From NCBI GenBank assembly GCA_021397835.1, contig JAJFZO010000889.1, positions 2,232,001-2,296,000 of the forward strand: a stretch of 64,000 nucleotides of DNA, read 5' to 3'. The stretch comes from Moringa oleifera. Taxonomy: Eukaryota; Streptophyta; Magnoliopsida; Brassicales; Moringaceae. Position numbers and translations under genes: made by a program. Under the pieces are notes generated by a model. The model made no database searches. It was given only the letters and a program-made list of their open reading frames with translations, and had not been told where the DNA came from. Shown here in pieces: positions 34,401-47,688 of this stretch (position 1 is the first letter of the stretch; each line of letters begins with the position of its first letter).

Positions 34401-37400
34401 TAAAGCAGAAGAAGATCATAACTTTTCAGGAAGACAACCCACCATATAATGAACAGTTTCAGTCGGCCCTTCAATGCAATGCAGAGCAAGTCTAACATGT
34501 AAATGATTTCATTTTGAATATAAGCAGACAAAAACTTAGATTAATAGTCAGCAGGCTTTCATCTCATTTTCCTAATTTACCTGTCAATCAATTTTCACAC
34601 CAAGCAAAGAGTTTTAGCGTTTATGAAATCAAGCATTCAAGATGTAGATGCAAAGATACTGATGAATAAATATTTCAACTCTTTTTTCAAAAAATTTTTA
34701 AAATCCCATTTTCCTCCTAATTAGGCAGCCAGCTAGAGTAGGTCCAACAACCTCAAGGCTGCAGCTTTCTTGAGAGCCCTATTTTATTTCTACTAGAAGA
34801 TGATGGAAATCCAGCTTTAAGTAAGATTGTTTTAGAAAGGGACAGGAAACAGATGATGCAGCCTAAGATCATATTCATGAGCTCCCATACTTTAGTGATA
34901 GCAAGAAAGGAAGGCGAGAAGTCTTTTATTTGTCATGGATAGCTCCTTAGGCCTATCAAAAAATGAACATAGAATCTATCATGAGGCAAAAAACACAAAG
35001 CAAAAAAAAACAAATAGAAAGTAGCAAACAGGGAAAAAGATATGATTAGGTGAGTGCGCTTGTAGAGGGTAGACCCCCTAATGGTAGGCAGCTTTTCTTT
35101 TTATCTTTCTTTTCTATTTCGTGAGTGCTGTCCAAAGGCTGAGTTGAAAAGTGAGGGAATCCCTGCTCAAGGCCTTGTTTTTCTTCTATTTCCATTACAG
35201 AAAATAATATTTAATCCTCCCACCACCCTCCTCAAATCAAAAGGGTAAGGAATACAATAGGGGAATTTGGATGGAGATATTCAAGAGTTTGGCTGATTCT
35301 TTAGGTTTCCACACGAAAGCAACCATTCCACTTTCTACGTACTATAAGCTTTTAGCCATCACAGGCAATTTGTATCAATCCTTTCTAATAGATGGATTGA
35401 AGTAAAGACTCAATTCTTCATGTATAGTTGAGTTACTTCAGTAACCAACGGAATTCGTTTTTATAGTTTTTGTGCTTATAATAAAATGTTGACTATGTAA
35501 ACAAGTCCGGTTCAATCATTTCCACACCCTACCTGCAGTTAGCACCTTCTGAGTAGCAAGACTAACTCTCTTCCTACCAGCAATGTCAGGCCTTATAAAC
35601 AGTACAAAGTATACTAATATATCAGGTTCCATCAAATAAAGGAAAAACATGCCAAATAGGGTTCACTTTTTTGGCCTAGCTAGCTGCCAAGGTCCTACAT
35701 TAATCTACATACAAATGTCAGAAACAGGCTTCACATTTTGGCAACTCTGCTCTTAGGTTTACACATACATCTTTACAAACGAGACATCTATGAATTTGCA
35801 ACACATGGACCATCTCTGCCATTTGATCATCCACCCACCAAAGATGGTGATGGCCAAATAATGTCTAAACTTCCTTCCCCTATGATTTCACTTGTTTCCA
35901 TTGTCTAACCACAGAGATGGCTGCCCTAATTCTAAAGTTCTCCCAATTAGAAAACCAAAAATAGCCAATCAGAAAGCTTTCCGCAAAACTGACCCAATGA
36001 ACTAAATCCCATACTCTTACACCAGACAGTCTTACCACCAAACCAGACAATGGCTCCCCAATATTTCAAGGTCCGCAACACAAAATATATGTTGCCTAAA
36101 AGCCAAATATATTGTGTGCTAGAGAAAGAATTCTGTATAATTGTGTTTTCAGAAGATCATTTAAGATCCTGCATTGGGTCATTGCACATTTTTATTAGTT
36201 TCCTGACACAGAAGGATCTGCTTTAAAATCTGATGAACTTTACCCACTTTTGGTGATTATGATAAACAGCAACCTTGTGCTATGCCATGACTCTGCTCTG
36301 CAGACAAAGGTAACAGCATACACTACATTACTTTGAAGTGATGAGTAAGCATTTCAAGACTAGCTTGGTCTGTAAGATGATAATATTTCTTGGCATACTT
36401 TTTAATCAATAGAAAAACTATGTACTACATTATGTCAAAAGGGGTGCACCATGCAGCCAATTTGTGATTTTACATTTTCATTTCTACCTGTAAGGAAGCT
36501 TATAAGCCCAATTTCATATTGCAATGGCACAATACCATAAAAATAGATTGAGAGAGCCTAGGCATAGGAGAGACTACCACTCAAACTGTGGTTGATTGAC
36601 CAGATGTTTAGAACAACGAAACCCAAATTAAGAGGATAATATACATCTATCTAGTTATATATAGTTTACATGGCAATATAAAAGGAGCTGAACAAATTTT
36701 GAACTATCTACTCTTCTTGGTGGAACCCCAGACTGAGAGGAAGAGTGGGGGCATAGAGAATCTCCTTTAAATTGCCTCCTTGGTGTCAGGCATAATGCCA
36801 TCCAGTAGGTTTTGTTCTGTGGATCATCCTGCGTAAGAATATTGATCCCATCCCCATATGGAAAGAAAGCACCAATTATATGGTTCAGTTTACCATAGTA
36901 AATCCATTAAAAAGAAGATACAGTTTAACTGAAAAAAAAGCTGCATGAAAAATGCAGAGCTTATGTTGTGAACTAAGATCGAACGCAGCAATCATCCTTC
37001 ATAATCTGTGAACTGAAATGTAAGTACAAGCATGATTATGCTTGGAAACTAAGGTTTGCAGGGAGTCACGCAGTCAAAGGTACTTCAAGTCATTCCTAGT
37101 TATAAATGATAAAAATCCTCATATGCTTGTCCAGAAGGAGTTCAGACAGCAAATAAAGGGACTGTCTTGCATGATAAAGACTCAACAGAGAACCAAAAAA
37201 GGTCAAAACTTCCACCATAAGGCTCAGACTAAACCTTTCTATTGTTTCATGCAATTTTCAGAAATTTGTATGACCAGATGCTTTTTGTATCATTAGGATC
37301 TTGGGGTTACAATGGTATTGCATTTGAGGAGTGCTTCTTGTTGTAAGAAAAGTTTGTTCATGGTCAATCACCCCAAAAATATACAGGCAATATGCTCATG

Positions 37401-38150
37401 CACAGGTACACACAAATGCTGAGAAAAGTGTTTGTATTTCTTCAAACAAAACGATAACAAAACATAAGAGAAAGTTAATCAATAAAAGTTGAATTCTTTA
37501 CATGATCAAATGATGTTATGATCTCCGGTAACAAGCCAATGTCAAATGAAAGCTCACACGAACCCATAGGGAATATAGAAATTGAGTTCCAGGGGATACT
37601 AAAAAGGCAATGCATATATCATGGGTTGCCACCTTAACTGAATTGTCTACCAAAGTCAGTACTGAATAATCCAATAATCAGGATTGTAGGGGATTTTGAG
37701 AAAAGCTTATGTACAAGGATCCAAGAGGCCCTAGCTATCACCACCAGGCAGTCGGTTGAAAAGCTTCCAGGTTGCATATCCAAGTCTTGTCAATTGGCTT
37801 GAGCAAATAACTAATAGAATGTGTGGTGCAAGCCCGCGTGCATGCATGCATGATTTCTATATTTTACCAAATTCGTCAATAATCTTTTCACTTGAATGAT
37901 GTGATTTGCATGACTTACAAACAACAATGACAGGCCAAACATACAACTCTTCACATACAGCAAAAATTATGTATCTCATATTATTCAAATTGATTTCAAA
38001 TCTACCGTCCAACTTAGTTATTATAACTTCATATTACTGATAAGAACAATTGTTGAAGTTGCATAAACTTGAAAGAAAATGTATGTCTTCGTGCAAAACT
38101 AATCCCAAGTTAGGCGGATTTGAGATTTAATCACTACTCATCATTAACAT
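34400..38150 (-). other. Mixed-composition stretch, possible unannotated minus-strand transcript
   Basis: About 3.7 kb less AT-rich than the flanks. Read on the minus strand it has the T-rich texture of plant introns and one candidate exon: an acceptor TTACGCAG, then an open frame of 57 codons (36828-36655) starting DDPQNKTYWMALCLTPRRQF and containing no internal stop. I do not recognise the peptide and cannot link it to other exons with confidence. It may be a non-coding transcript, a decayed gene or chance. Confidence 0.25.
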
Positions 38151-38183
38151 GAAGAGTTATTGTCAAGAGTAATCACGTATCAC

Positions 38184-38930
38184 GATTTAGGTTCGGTTTG
38201 AAATTTAATCTAAATTCAAATTGATTTTGATTGGTCCTAAAACAATTAAATTAGAGAAAATTCGAATTTAACCCAAGTTTTAGTTTGATTCAATTTGGTT
38301 TAATCGTTTTTTTAAAAAACAGTAATAATTATTAAAAATCAAATTCATACAATTAATTTATAAATAAAAATCATATTTCTTTTGTTTAATAAAAAAATCT
38401 ATTAAAAATTTTTTAAATATATGTTACAAAAAAGTATAAAGTTATGATAAATAAATATCTCAGATCCAAAATTCGTTATGAATAAGAAAAAGACAACACA
38501 TATGAAGTAAAAAAAAAAAAATATTACCCGTTATTATTAGCATAAACAAAAATAAAAAATAAATTAATTTAATGATTTTTTTAAAGTAAAAGGAAAAACT
38601 TGACCTTAAACAATAAAAAAAAAAAGGGAAGAAAAGATTCTTTAAAGTAAGAAAAATTAAGGTTAGGATTATTTGCTTACTTGTATACTTATACATTATT
38701 AGATAAGATTGAGAGTACAATAATTTTGTGAGTTACTAACAATATTTAATAAATTCACATATATTTGACTTAATTTGATTTTATTCAATTTTTAATATTT
38801 AATTATAGCTGATTTAATTCATAGTTTAGATTAGAAAATTTAATCAAAATTAAACCCAAAAAAAGTCTAAACCAAATTGACTTAAAATCAATAAATGGAT
38901 TTGATTTGTTTTTGCTCTCCCCTGATCATT
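38184..38930. mobile_element. Inverted-repeat AT-rich element (decayed MITE/foldback type)
   Basis: TCAATTTGGTTTA at about 38290-38302 is matched by its reverse complement TAAACCAAATTGA at about 38869-38881. The surrounding halves, with TTCGGTTTGAAATTTAATC on the left and ATTAAACCC on the right, are loosely complementary. The GGTTCGGTTTAATT texture is common in non-autonomous plant DNA elements. There is no transposase, and target-site duplications were not found. Confidence 0.4.
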
Positions 38931-41900
38931 GTACTAAGTGAAATTACATGTTTAAAATTTCATCTTTGTATGTGGTGACAATATAATTAACCTCTAAATT
39001 GAAATGTTTCACATTTATTTTTTAAAATTTTGAAAACTTACCTTATGAGATGATTTATATAATTTTTAATTCGAAAACTTTACAAAATAAAATGAGGTTG
39101 AACTTAATTCATTTCAAATTACATAACACATTTTCAAATAATATCTATTAAATTTTAAATTCGAATTCAAGTAGATATTTTTTTCTAATATATATATATA
39201 TACTAATTTTTAAAACGTTTATATCAACATTTACAAAATATTTATTTAAACATTCATTTTTATTTATATTATAATTTTTATTTTTTGCTTCAAATATATA
39301 TCATTATTAATAGTTTTTATTTATATAATTTTAAATTTAAAATTAGTGATGCTTAATTAAAATTTAATTTTAATTTGATAACCTTAAGTTGTAGGGCTTT
39401 AAATTAATAAGTGTTTATAATTTAAAATTTAAATTTGAGGATATGTTTAATTTGAAAATGTTAACGATGAATTCTTTAACTCTATATCAAAAGTATGATA
39501 AAATTGAAAAAATTTGAATTTGTTTATTATATATTTTTATGTAAAAATCTCATACAACCTTGAGGTTTAGTTTATCTTATCAAATAAATTTTTGTGTTCA
39601 AAAAGTGAGATTATAAGTTTTAAAATAAGGATAATTAGCAATATAATTCTTGAAGTCTATGCCTTCAAAATTAATGTTAACACTAAAAGTATTCTTATCA
39701 CTTCATTATATTTGTTCCTCCATAATTTTGAGGGAAGAGAAGTTGATTGATGTAAATACCTTTGACCCCAAATATGAAATCAATCAATTTAAAAACGAAA
39801 ATTTGAAATCAATCAATTTTAAATCCATAAATAAATTGAATTGTATTTCATCCAATTTATAACCTTTTATTGTTTTGAGGGTGAAGTCAATCTAAATAGA
39901 GCAATCCAACCTTACTTAAGCCCACCTTTTTGGTTGAATTCGAAAACTTTTGGATGTTGAGATCTAAAATCGAGAGAAAAACAACTCGGATTATACATTA
40001 AGTTTCTTAAGCAATAACTTAGTGAAAATAGAAGTGATTGAGTGATGACAACTAAAAGGTGGACTTGGAAGCATTCATCCTTTGAAGAAAGCATAATAGC
40101 TTAATGATTTAACTCCATGGCATCGAAAATGAAATCAATAACTTTCATAAAAATTATCCTTCCTATTCTTTGTCACGCTAATTTGGGATTTAATTAAAAT
40201 CAACGGACCAATCACACTAATAGCTTAACATTGACTTTGGGTTGATTGATGCAAAATCTTGAGGCTGGTTAAGGAATCAAGTTTATACCTACAAGATAAG
40301 CGCAAGTTTTGCTAAATAAACCAGGACCCATGTCAAGAAATCAGGTCCATAAGGCAAGCTAAAATCTATTAAATAAAGCCAAGACTCTTGTAAGGAATCA
40401 AACTTACATGAAGTAAGCCCAAAAGGAAAGGATAGTCATTTGAGCTAATATTATATAATATAAGTAAGTTATCAAATGTAATTTGTTCCTTCTTTGTACA
40501 CAGCTTGAGATAACATAATATACGACTTACATATAAATATAACATATAGAGCCTCATAACATTTATTTGAGCCGTCACAATCTTTATAAAAGCACACCTA
40601 GCAACTTACAAAAAACTTACTTCTTCTATCTTGGCATCAATGCCATTAAGATTAGCATTCATGACTTCATCACCTAATGATTTAGGTCCCAATAACAATA
40701 CATCATACATGCTATAAACAATCAGATCACCAAAAACATTTTCCATTTTTTACTTCACTTCACTTGAATTCAACTTCAAACTTAACATAGAAAACTACAA
40801 AACCAAGTGTTACTATTAGCTATAAGCAGTAAATATAAGGATTTTTGTTAGGAATCAATCTTTATCTACAGTAAGCATCCATTAAATGCAAAAGGAAAAT
40901 TAAAGAAAGAAGAGTAAGCATCTATTCAATAGATGCAAAAGGAAAAGTAAAAGAAGAAGACAATCCAATTTATCATAACTGGATTTCATAAGATTATGTA
41001 ATAGCAAGCAGGCTAATGTGTAATATATTAGTAGACATCTTTAGCCAGATCAAAACTGACACCATTGGCTGTGGGATATGGGCTGGTGTAAGAAGAAACA
41101 ATATTAGATCTACATGCTAAGATCTATGCTAAATAAGGTTTTACAACGTGTGATTATTGATAGACGTTAAAAAAATCATTCATAAACCTAACACCAACAA
41201 CAACATCAACGAAAATAAAATCATTTTAAATAAAAGTAACATATGTATAGATAATTTTAAATTGAACAAGTTCGAACTATTGTGATGCATGGAAACATAT
41301 TTTTTTATTATAAAAAAAAGTCTTATCCAAATCAAAACAAAATTTAAACTTTCTCAATTTAAAATTTACTTAAATTTTAATTCATATGCCCTCATTTAAA
41401 TTGTATATAAATTGTAAAACATTTATTTCTAAATAATTTGTAGTTTAAAAACTTTCTATATTTAAATATATCTTTCAAAACCTATTGAATTAGTTCAAAA
41501 TTTCATATTTAGACAACTTAAACCATGATTATTCATTAATGTATATTAATATACTCATATTGGAAAACTCCTTAATATCACATGTAATATATATATATAT
41601 ATATATATATATGATCAACAAATAACAATAAGTCATAACCCAAAATAAATAAATACATACCTTATTCAACGTAACATAATGACTGATTTTTTATTGACAC
41701 TTCATGTTATTTTAATAGACAATCTCGAAGAACAATAAGGGTTTTTTTCCCTTTAAAACATTGTCGCAAGGGATCTAACACCATGACATTATGCTTTATC
41801 AGTTGGTCTTTTACCATTGGAACAACTTCATGGAACATAAAATAATTGTATTATTTTGACACGTATAACATGTTATAAATATTTTATATTTTAATATTGT

Positions 41901-42110
41901 AATATATATTTAAAATTATTATTTTAAATTATGTATATAACATAAAAAATTAAAAAAATTTACTGTTCGGTGTAATTTTGAACGGTTTAAAATTTAAAAA
42001 TCTCACTCATATGAATGATAATTGCAGTTTTAACTTTCTATTTTAAGACTCTGATATTTGATAAAAATTTTAAAAAATATAAAATAAAAATAATGACGCA
42101 ATAGCTTACC
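38931..42110. other. AT-rich intergenic region upstream of RIBA
   Basis: Contains TA microsatellites (about 39187-39202 and 41587-41612) and the diverged repeats at 40.27-40.96 kb. No gene, RNA or transposon protein is supported. Short ORFs at 39650-39862, 39912-40094 and 40369-40578 are unremarkable. Confidence 0.55.
40269..40960. repeat. Diverged short repeats around AAGGAATCAA / AAGTAAGC
   Basis: Blocks beginning TTAAGGAATCAAGTTTA (40269), TCAAGAAATCAGGTCC (40333), GTAAGGAATCAAACTTA (40390) and GTTAGGAATCAATCTTTA (about 40848) share the order AGGAATCAA, CTAC or CATGA, then AAGTAAGC or AAGCTAA. The first three are spaced 57-64 bp apart. Two further copies of AGTAAGCATCYATT and ATGCAAAAGGAAAA sit at about 40870-40960. 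Confidence 0.45.
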
Positions 42111-42300
42111 CAAAAGCAAAACATTTAGGCAAGAGCATCAGCAACTACCCCAGCAGCCCAGCTATAACTAGACGCATCCACACAGATCCCGACCCGAACG
42201 CATAAGTATATCCATTTCTAGGTGATCACCTGAGTGATTTGACCCTCCCAACCGGATAACCTCTCTCTTTTCACCTGCCTATCTTGCAACACCGTGCTCC

Positions 42301-45300
42301 ATGGAAAGGGCTACAATTAATCTCTATGGCTCCTCAACGCCTCTGCCGCGTTTACTGTAATTCTTTCTTCTCCTTTCATTTTGTTTGTCAGGGATTTGCG
42401 TGACGAACAGCTCTACGTGTTTTAAAAGTGGAATTTGTCCGTATTGACTTTTTTTTTTAATGTTCTTTGTTATGCAATGGCTGGTAGCTCAGGAAACTTC
42501 AAATCAAACTTAGAAGCAAACCAACTTTGAAGATTTTATAATTCAGGATTTAACTGAAGAAACTGCTATGAATTGAACTTCAGAATTAAGGAGGGGAAAT
42601 TGTGTGTTCAAAATGCAAATAACTTCAGATTGTGAGGGTGAAGCGGGTAGGTGTTTGTGGATTTCTGGTGCTGCTAATTTGTTAGGACTTTCTTCTTCAT
42701 TGTTATATCTCACCATTGTTATAGAGTGTTTTCTTCATAGTGGTATCTTGTGTGAGCTAAAAGATGAGAAATAGGGAGCTGCATGTTCTTCAATGTTTAT
42801 GGGTCTATTTCTATAGACTTTGACAGGGTATACTGAATTTGGACTCTTGATCACTACTACATGGCTTCTAATTTTGCAAATTGTATCAATCAGATTTAGC
42901 AAGTAGAACATAATTATTTTGGTGGGTACTGATGTTGTTTGTATATGCTCAAATACCTTTTATTACTTGAATAGAACATTGAATTACATTTTGCATGAAG
43001 GCTAATGAGCTGCTTATCATATATTGATGAGTGGTTTCTCTTTCTATTTCTTACATGAACTTAATTACGTTTCTTGCTAGAGGGTACAGTGGTTTGCACC
43101 ATGTGAGTCCATTGAAAGCAAGAGGGTGGATACCCAAATTTTTGTCGAGTAGTCTGAATAGAAAGCTGTGCTTGAGTTTCAAGGGTGTAGGCAAGGTCAG
43201 AGCTACCCTGATATCTGGAGAAGATGATGTCCTAGGTTATCCGAGCTGCAATGGAGTTGCAGGACAGGATACTTTTGTTAGCAAACAAGTGAACCAGATG
43301 ACTGGAGTTGAGATACAATCAGATATGATATCGTTTCAATCACTTTCAGCAGAAATAAGTCCTTCAACTAGTGGTTTTTTTAACAATGATGAATATGATC
43401 TAGATCACCCTACAGGAGGGTTTGCTTCCATTACAGATGCCATTGAAGATATTCGTAAAGGCAAGGTTAGTCCTATCTCAGACAGCTGGTAGGGGTCCAA
43501 TTATTTTGTTAAATGGTTTTTCTTTTTTTTCCTTGCATAAAAGACACTGTTAACTAACTTGGCTTAGTATTGCAGCTAGTAATCGTTGTAGATGATGAAG
43601 ACAGAGAAAATGAGGGAGATCTAATAATGGCGGCATCGTTGGTAACACCTGAAGCCATGGCATTTATTGTCAAGCATGGAACTGGAATAGTGTGTGTGAG
43701 CATGAAAGGGGAAGACTTAGAGAGATTGGAGCTCCCATTGATGGTGACACAGAAGGAGAACGAGGAAAAACTTTGTACAGCATTCACTGTTTCTGTGGTA
43801 AGGAATTTATTTTGAGTGTGTCAAAAGTTCAGTGGTAGAAATTTCAATTATCCCTCTCTTCATTTGAATACATATTTGTGGATTCTTAAAGTAGTAGCGC
43901 AAGTATTAGTATTTGAAGATATTAGGGGATTTGTTTGTAAACAATATGCACGAGCTTACGCCTTACAATTTCTTTTTGCTTTACTTTTCCAATAAAGTGC
44001 ACGACTCTTTTATGTTGTTTTCATCTTTTATTAACTGTGGAGTATAGATTGTTTAGTGAAGTTAAAGTCAATGGGCATGCGTCTTGCTGCATGCTTTCGA
44101 TTCCTTAATAAACTGGGGGAAATAATTTTAGTCTTCTTTTTACCTTTGAATTTGGCTCAAATTGCCTTTAAGAAGCTTGTCAATAAGTTCTGCAATGTTG
44201 ATTTAGGTGAGCATTATGTGAATACTCTCTACAACCAGGTTTTTATGTTTTGGCTCGTCTGGGTGGTCACTGTTAAGCCTCCTCATTTTGGTTCCTGGTA
44301 TTTTGCCCCATGGTATAAACTCTTCTATGAATGTCTATTTTCAATGAAAATTTTGGTTGTTTGTAAGTCAGACATGGGAACAATGCAATAGATGTCTTTA
44401 TGGACATTTAATATTGCAGCTCTTTTTTTCCCTCCTTTTTAGATGTGCTGGTTTTTTCATCATCGTACTATTATTTTTGTTATACCTAATTCTTGCTTTC
44501 TGTATTTGATCATGGCTTTTCAATTCTATTATCCAATATCAAGTCATCAGTTTTATTTATTTTGTATAGGATGCAAAACATGGTACAACAACAGGTGTCT
44601 CAGCTCATGATAGGGCAACAACAGTGTTAGCTCTTGCATCAAGAGATTCAAAACCTCAAGATTTCAATCGCCCAGGTCATATTTTCCCCCTAAAGTACAG
44701 GGAAGGAGGCGTTTTAAAAAGAGCTGGACATACAGAAGCGTCTGTTGATCTTGCTGTGCTGGCTGGTTTAGACCCTGTGGCAGTCTTATGTGAGATTGTG
44801 GATGATGATGGTTCCATGGCTAGGTTACCAAAACTTCGCCAATTTGCAAAGGAGAACGATATGAAAATCATTTCAATTGCTGATTTAATCAGGTATCTTA
44901 GTAAAATATAAGTTATCCTCAAACAAACATATTTAATTGAAATTCAGGGAATTATATGTAACCCTTTAATGATCTAATTGCTCGGTCTCTTCATGATAAA
45001 GATAAATACGTAAAACTGTGCCATCTATTAATTAATCATAGACATCTATGAGAAAACTGTTAACAAATGAGCATGTTGCCTCTTTCCTAGTATTACAGGA
45101 AAAAGGGGCAAAAAGAAAAAGGGAAAACATGTATTCTCAGAGATTGGATGTGTTTAGAGTGAATGCTATATGCTTGCAGAACTTTGATAACTTATATAGC
45201 GCAGCAAATGGTTTATATCTGTGAACAATGCTGCATTGGTGACAGAAAAGAAGAATAATTTATGCTCCAAGTTGCTGTTGCAACTATAACATTTTCTGGT

Positions 45301-47688
45301 AGTCTGCTGTTTGAATTGATGAAGCTGATTCCTGTTCTGAATTTAGATATTAATTTGTAATCTGGGCAGGTATAGGAGGAAAAGAGATAGATTGGTGGAG
45401 CTGGCTGCTTCTACTCCTATACCCACAATGTGGGGACCATTCAAAGCCTACTGTTATAGGTCATTGCTTGATGGGATTGAGCATATTGCTATGGTTAAAG
45501 TAAGTGATTCATTCAATAGCATGCTCACTGTCTATATCTTCGTCACCATTGTATTTGTCTCTTATAACTCAATGAGATAGCGAGCATTTCAAGGGCGTTC
45601 TTGATATTGCAGTAGTGGTGTACACATTATATTTGCTTTATATCTTGCTACTTACCAGAGTGATATTTTGCCCTTTTCTTTTTCCATTAAAAAAGAAAGA
45701 AAAAAAAATGCCATTCCTTCTGTTCTCACTTTTCGTATCTGTTCAACTATTCATGCTTGATTGTGTAAGTCTAACATTCTAGCACTTTTCATTATGACAT
45801 TCTGTTTATTGAATCCTTCGGGCTTTGTTGTGAAAGATCATTATGGGAATATCCAAAATGATGAGTAGAATTTGGCTGCAATTTATTTTTGTATTCTATT
45901 TATGTTTACATATAATATTTAATAGTTGGTACATGTGCACCTCATAGCCAGCCAAGAAAAAGTGAATACTTACATTGTCGCACGTGTCTTGAAGTTCTTG
46001 ATGATGAAAATTTGCGATATGATAAAATTAAGTTTTTATAGAGTATGGAGTTCCTTAGTTCATGGATTTGTTGTCATCTTATGGGGATTATGCCTGAAAC
46101 TTCTCGTACATTTGACATCTTGTAAGGCAGAGAATATTAAGGCTGTTGCCTTTTGTAAGATTACTGGGGATGGTTTTCTTCACCATTAGGTATCATTGTC
46201 ATTCAACCATCTTGCTGTTCCCAATCTTTACTATTGTTGTGTTTGGTTTGCTGGTTAAATTTGATTTAGTACAGGGCCTCAAGATTCCAAGTTTTGTAAA
46301 AACTAGGAAAAGCCCTTTATCAAATATTTCTCAGTGAATTCTTTGTATTTTGTGTTTTGAGATCTGTCACTGATCAGGGAGGGCGATTATGGAGCAAAAA
46401 TAATTACTACCATGATATATAGAGTCTTGAGAAAACCTGAAACAATATTCAGTATCTAATTGATCTCCCTTTCAACTTCTTCATTTCTTTCAAAACTTAT
46501 TTAACTTTATAATTTTGGATGTGAGGATGAGAACAAAATCTAAGAGTAATACTGACTGGAAAAAATTCATGTAGGGTGACATTGAGGATGGGCAAGATAT
46601 TCTTGTGAGGGTACATTCTGAGTGCCTCACAGGTGACATATTTGGGTCTGCGAGATGTGACTGTGGGAACCAGTTGGCACTCGCCATGAAGCAAATTGAA
46701 GCAGCTGGTCGAGGTGTGTTGGTGTATCTTCGTGGACATGAAGGTAGAGGAATTGGTTTAGGCCACAAGCTCCGTGCTTACAACCTACAGGATGATGGGC
46801 GTGACACAGTTGAAGCCAATGAAGAGTTGGGGTTGCCAGTTGATTCTAGGGAATATGGCATTGGTGCACAGGTACTATCTATCTCCTTTGCGAAATTATG
46901 GACATTTTTTCCAGCCATATACATTCTGCACTATTGACCTCTAGTCTTCCGTTTCTTTGTTGAATCATATATTTACAACAATGTTTGGTGCATGAATGCC
47001 CATTAACCGGAGATGTTGGCTATTCCTTTTACTTAACCTACAAACCACCACCAAGTCGAGGACTAATTTATTGAACTAAATTATTACCTACTATCATTCA
47101 CAAATTGAATAATTTTTAGCTTGATCAAAATGTTTCATTAAAATCTCAGTAATTCACGAATCTCTTTCTATTCGATTTCCTTGAGCTGTGGGGTTTTAGG
47201 CCCTTTTTCAATATGAAAAATCTGTTTTATACTAATATTGGTCCTAATTATATATGACCCTCAGTTGCCAATGGGGTTCATATCTGTTACAGAAGTCCCA
47301 TTGATGCTTATGGGAACGGCTATCGTGGTTGTTATGTGAAACATTCCTTCACATATTTTTGTTCTCTCGACAAGGATTTATCGTCCACCAGATGAATATA
47401 TGATCAATTTTATTGCAGATACTCCGAGATCTGGGGGTCCGTACAATGAGATTGATGACAAACAACCCTGCAAAGTACATTGGGCTCAAAGGTTATGGAT
47501 TGTCTGTAGCTGGCAGGGTCCCCTTATTGACACCCATAACTAGGGAGAACAAGAGATATCTGGAGACCAAACGAGCAAAATTGGGTCATGTCTATGGCCT
47601 CAGTTCCAGTGGTGGCATGAATGATGGCATCAGCAATAATGTCAATCCTATCACCAGCAGCCAATGGGAGAGTGCATACGATGAATAG
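42301..47688 (+). CDS. RIBA: Bifunctional riboflavin biosynthesis protein RIBA (DHBP synthase / GTP cyclohydrolase II), plastid-targeted
   Basis: Seven exons: 42301-42356, 43081-43465, 43576-43797, 44570-44892, 45370-45499, 46575-46871 and 47419-47688, all GT-AG and in phase; 560 residues against about 543 for Arabidopsis RIBA1. The N-terminal ~110 residues are a Ser-rich plastid transit region, as in relatives. The DHBP synthase domain starts in exon 3 with [12 protein letters not shown] (about 150-163) and keeps [15 protein letters not shown] and GHTEAS, so it should make 3,4-dihydroxy-2-butanone-4-phosphate from ribulose-5-phosphate. The GTP cyclohydrolase II domain runs from about 373. 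Its zinc ligands are Cys389, Cys400 and Cys402 in [14 protein letters not shown], followed by [11 protein letters not shown]. Both active sites look complete, which fits the RIBA1 type rather than RIBA2 or RIBA3, each of which has lost one activity. The start was chosen because [12 protein letters not shown] matches the family's short first exon. Confidence 0.95.

Noticed and set aside
34755..34782. CAGCTTTCTTGA, a 12-nt match to the core of miR396
   Set aside because: The flanks do not match miR396, and the match sits in a local palindrome (CTCAAG...CTGCAG...CTTGAG). No partner arm is found at hairpin distance on either strand.
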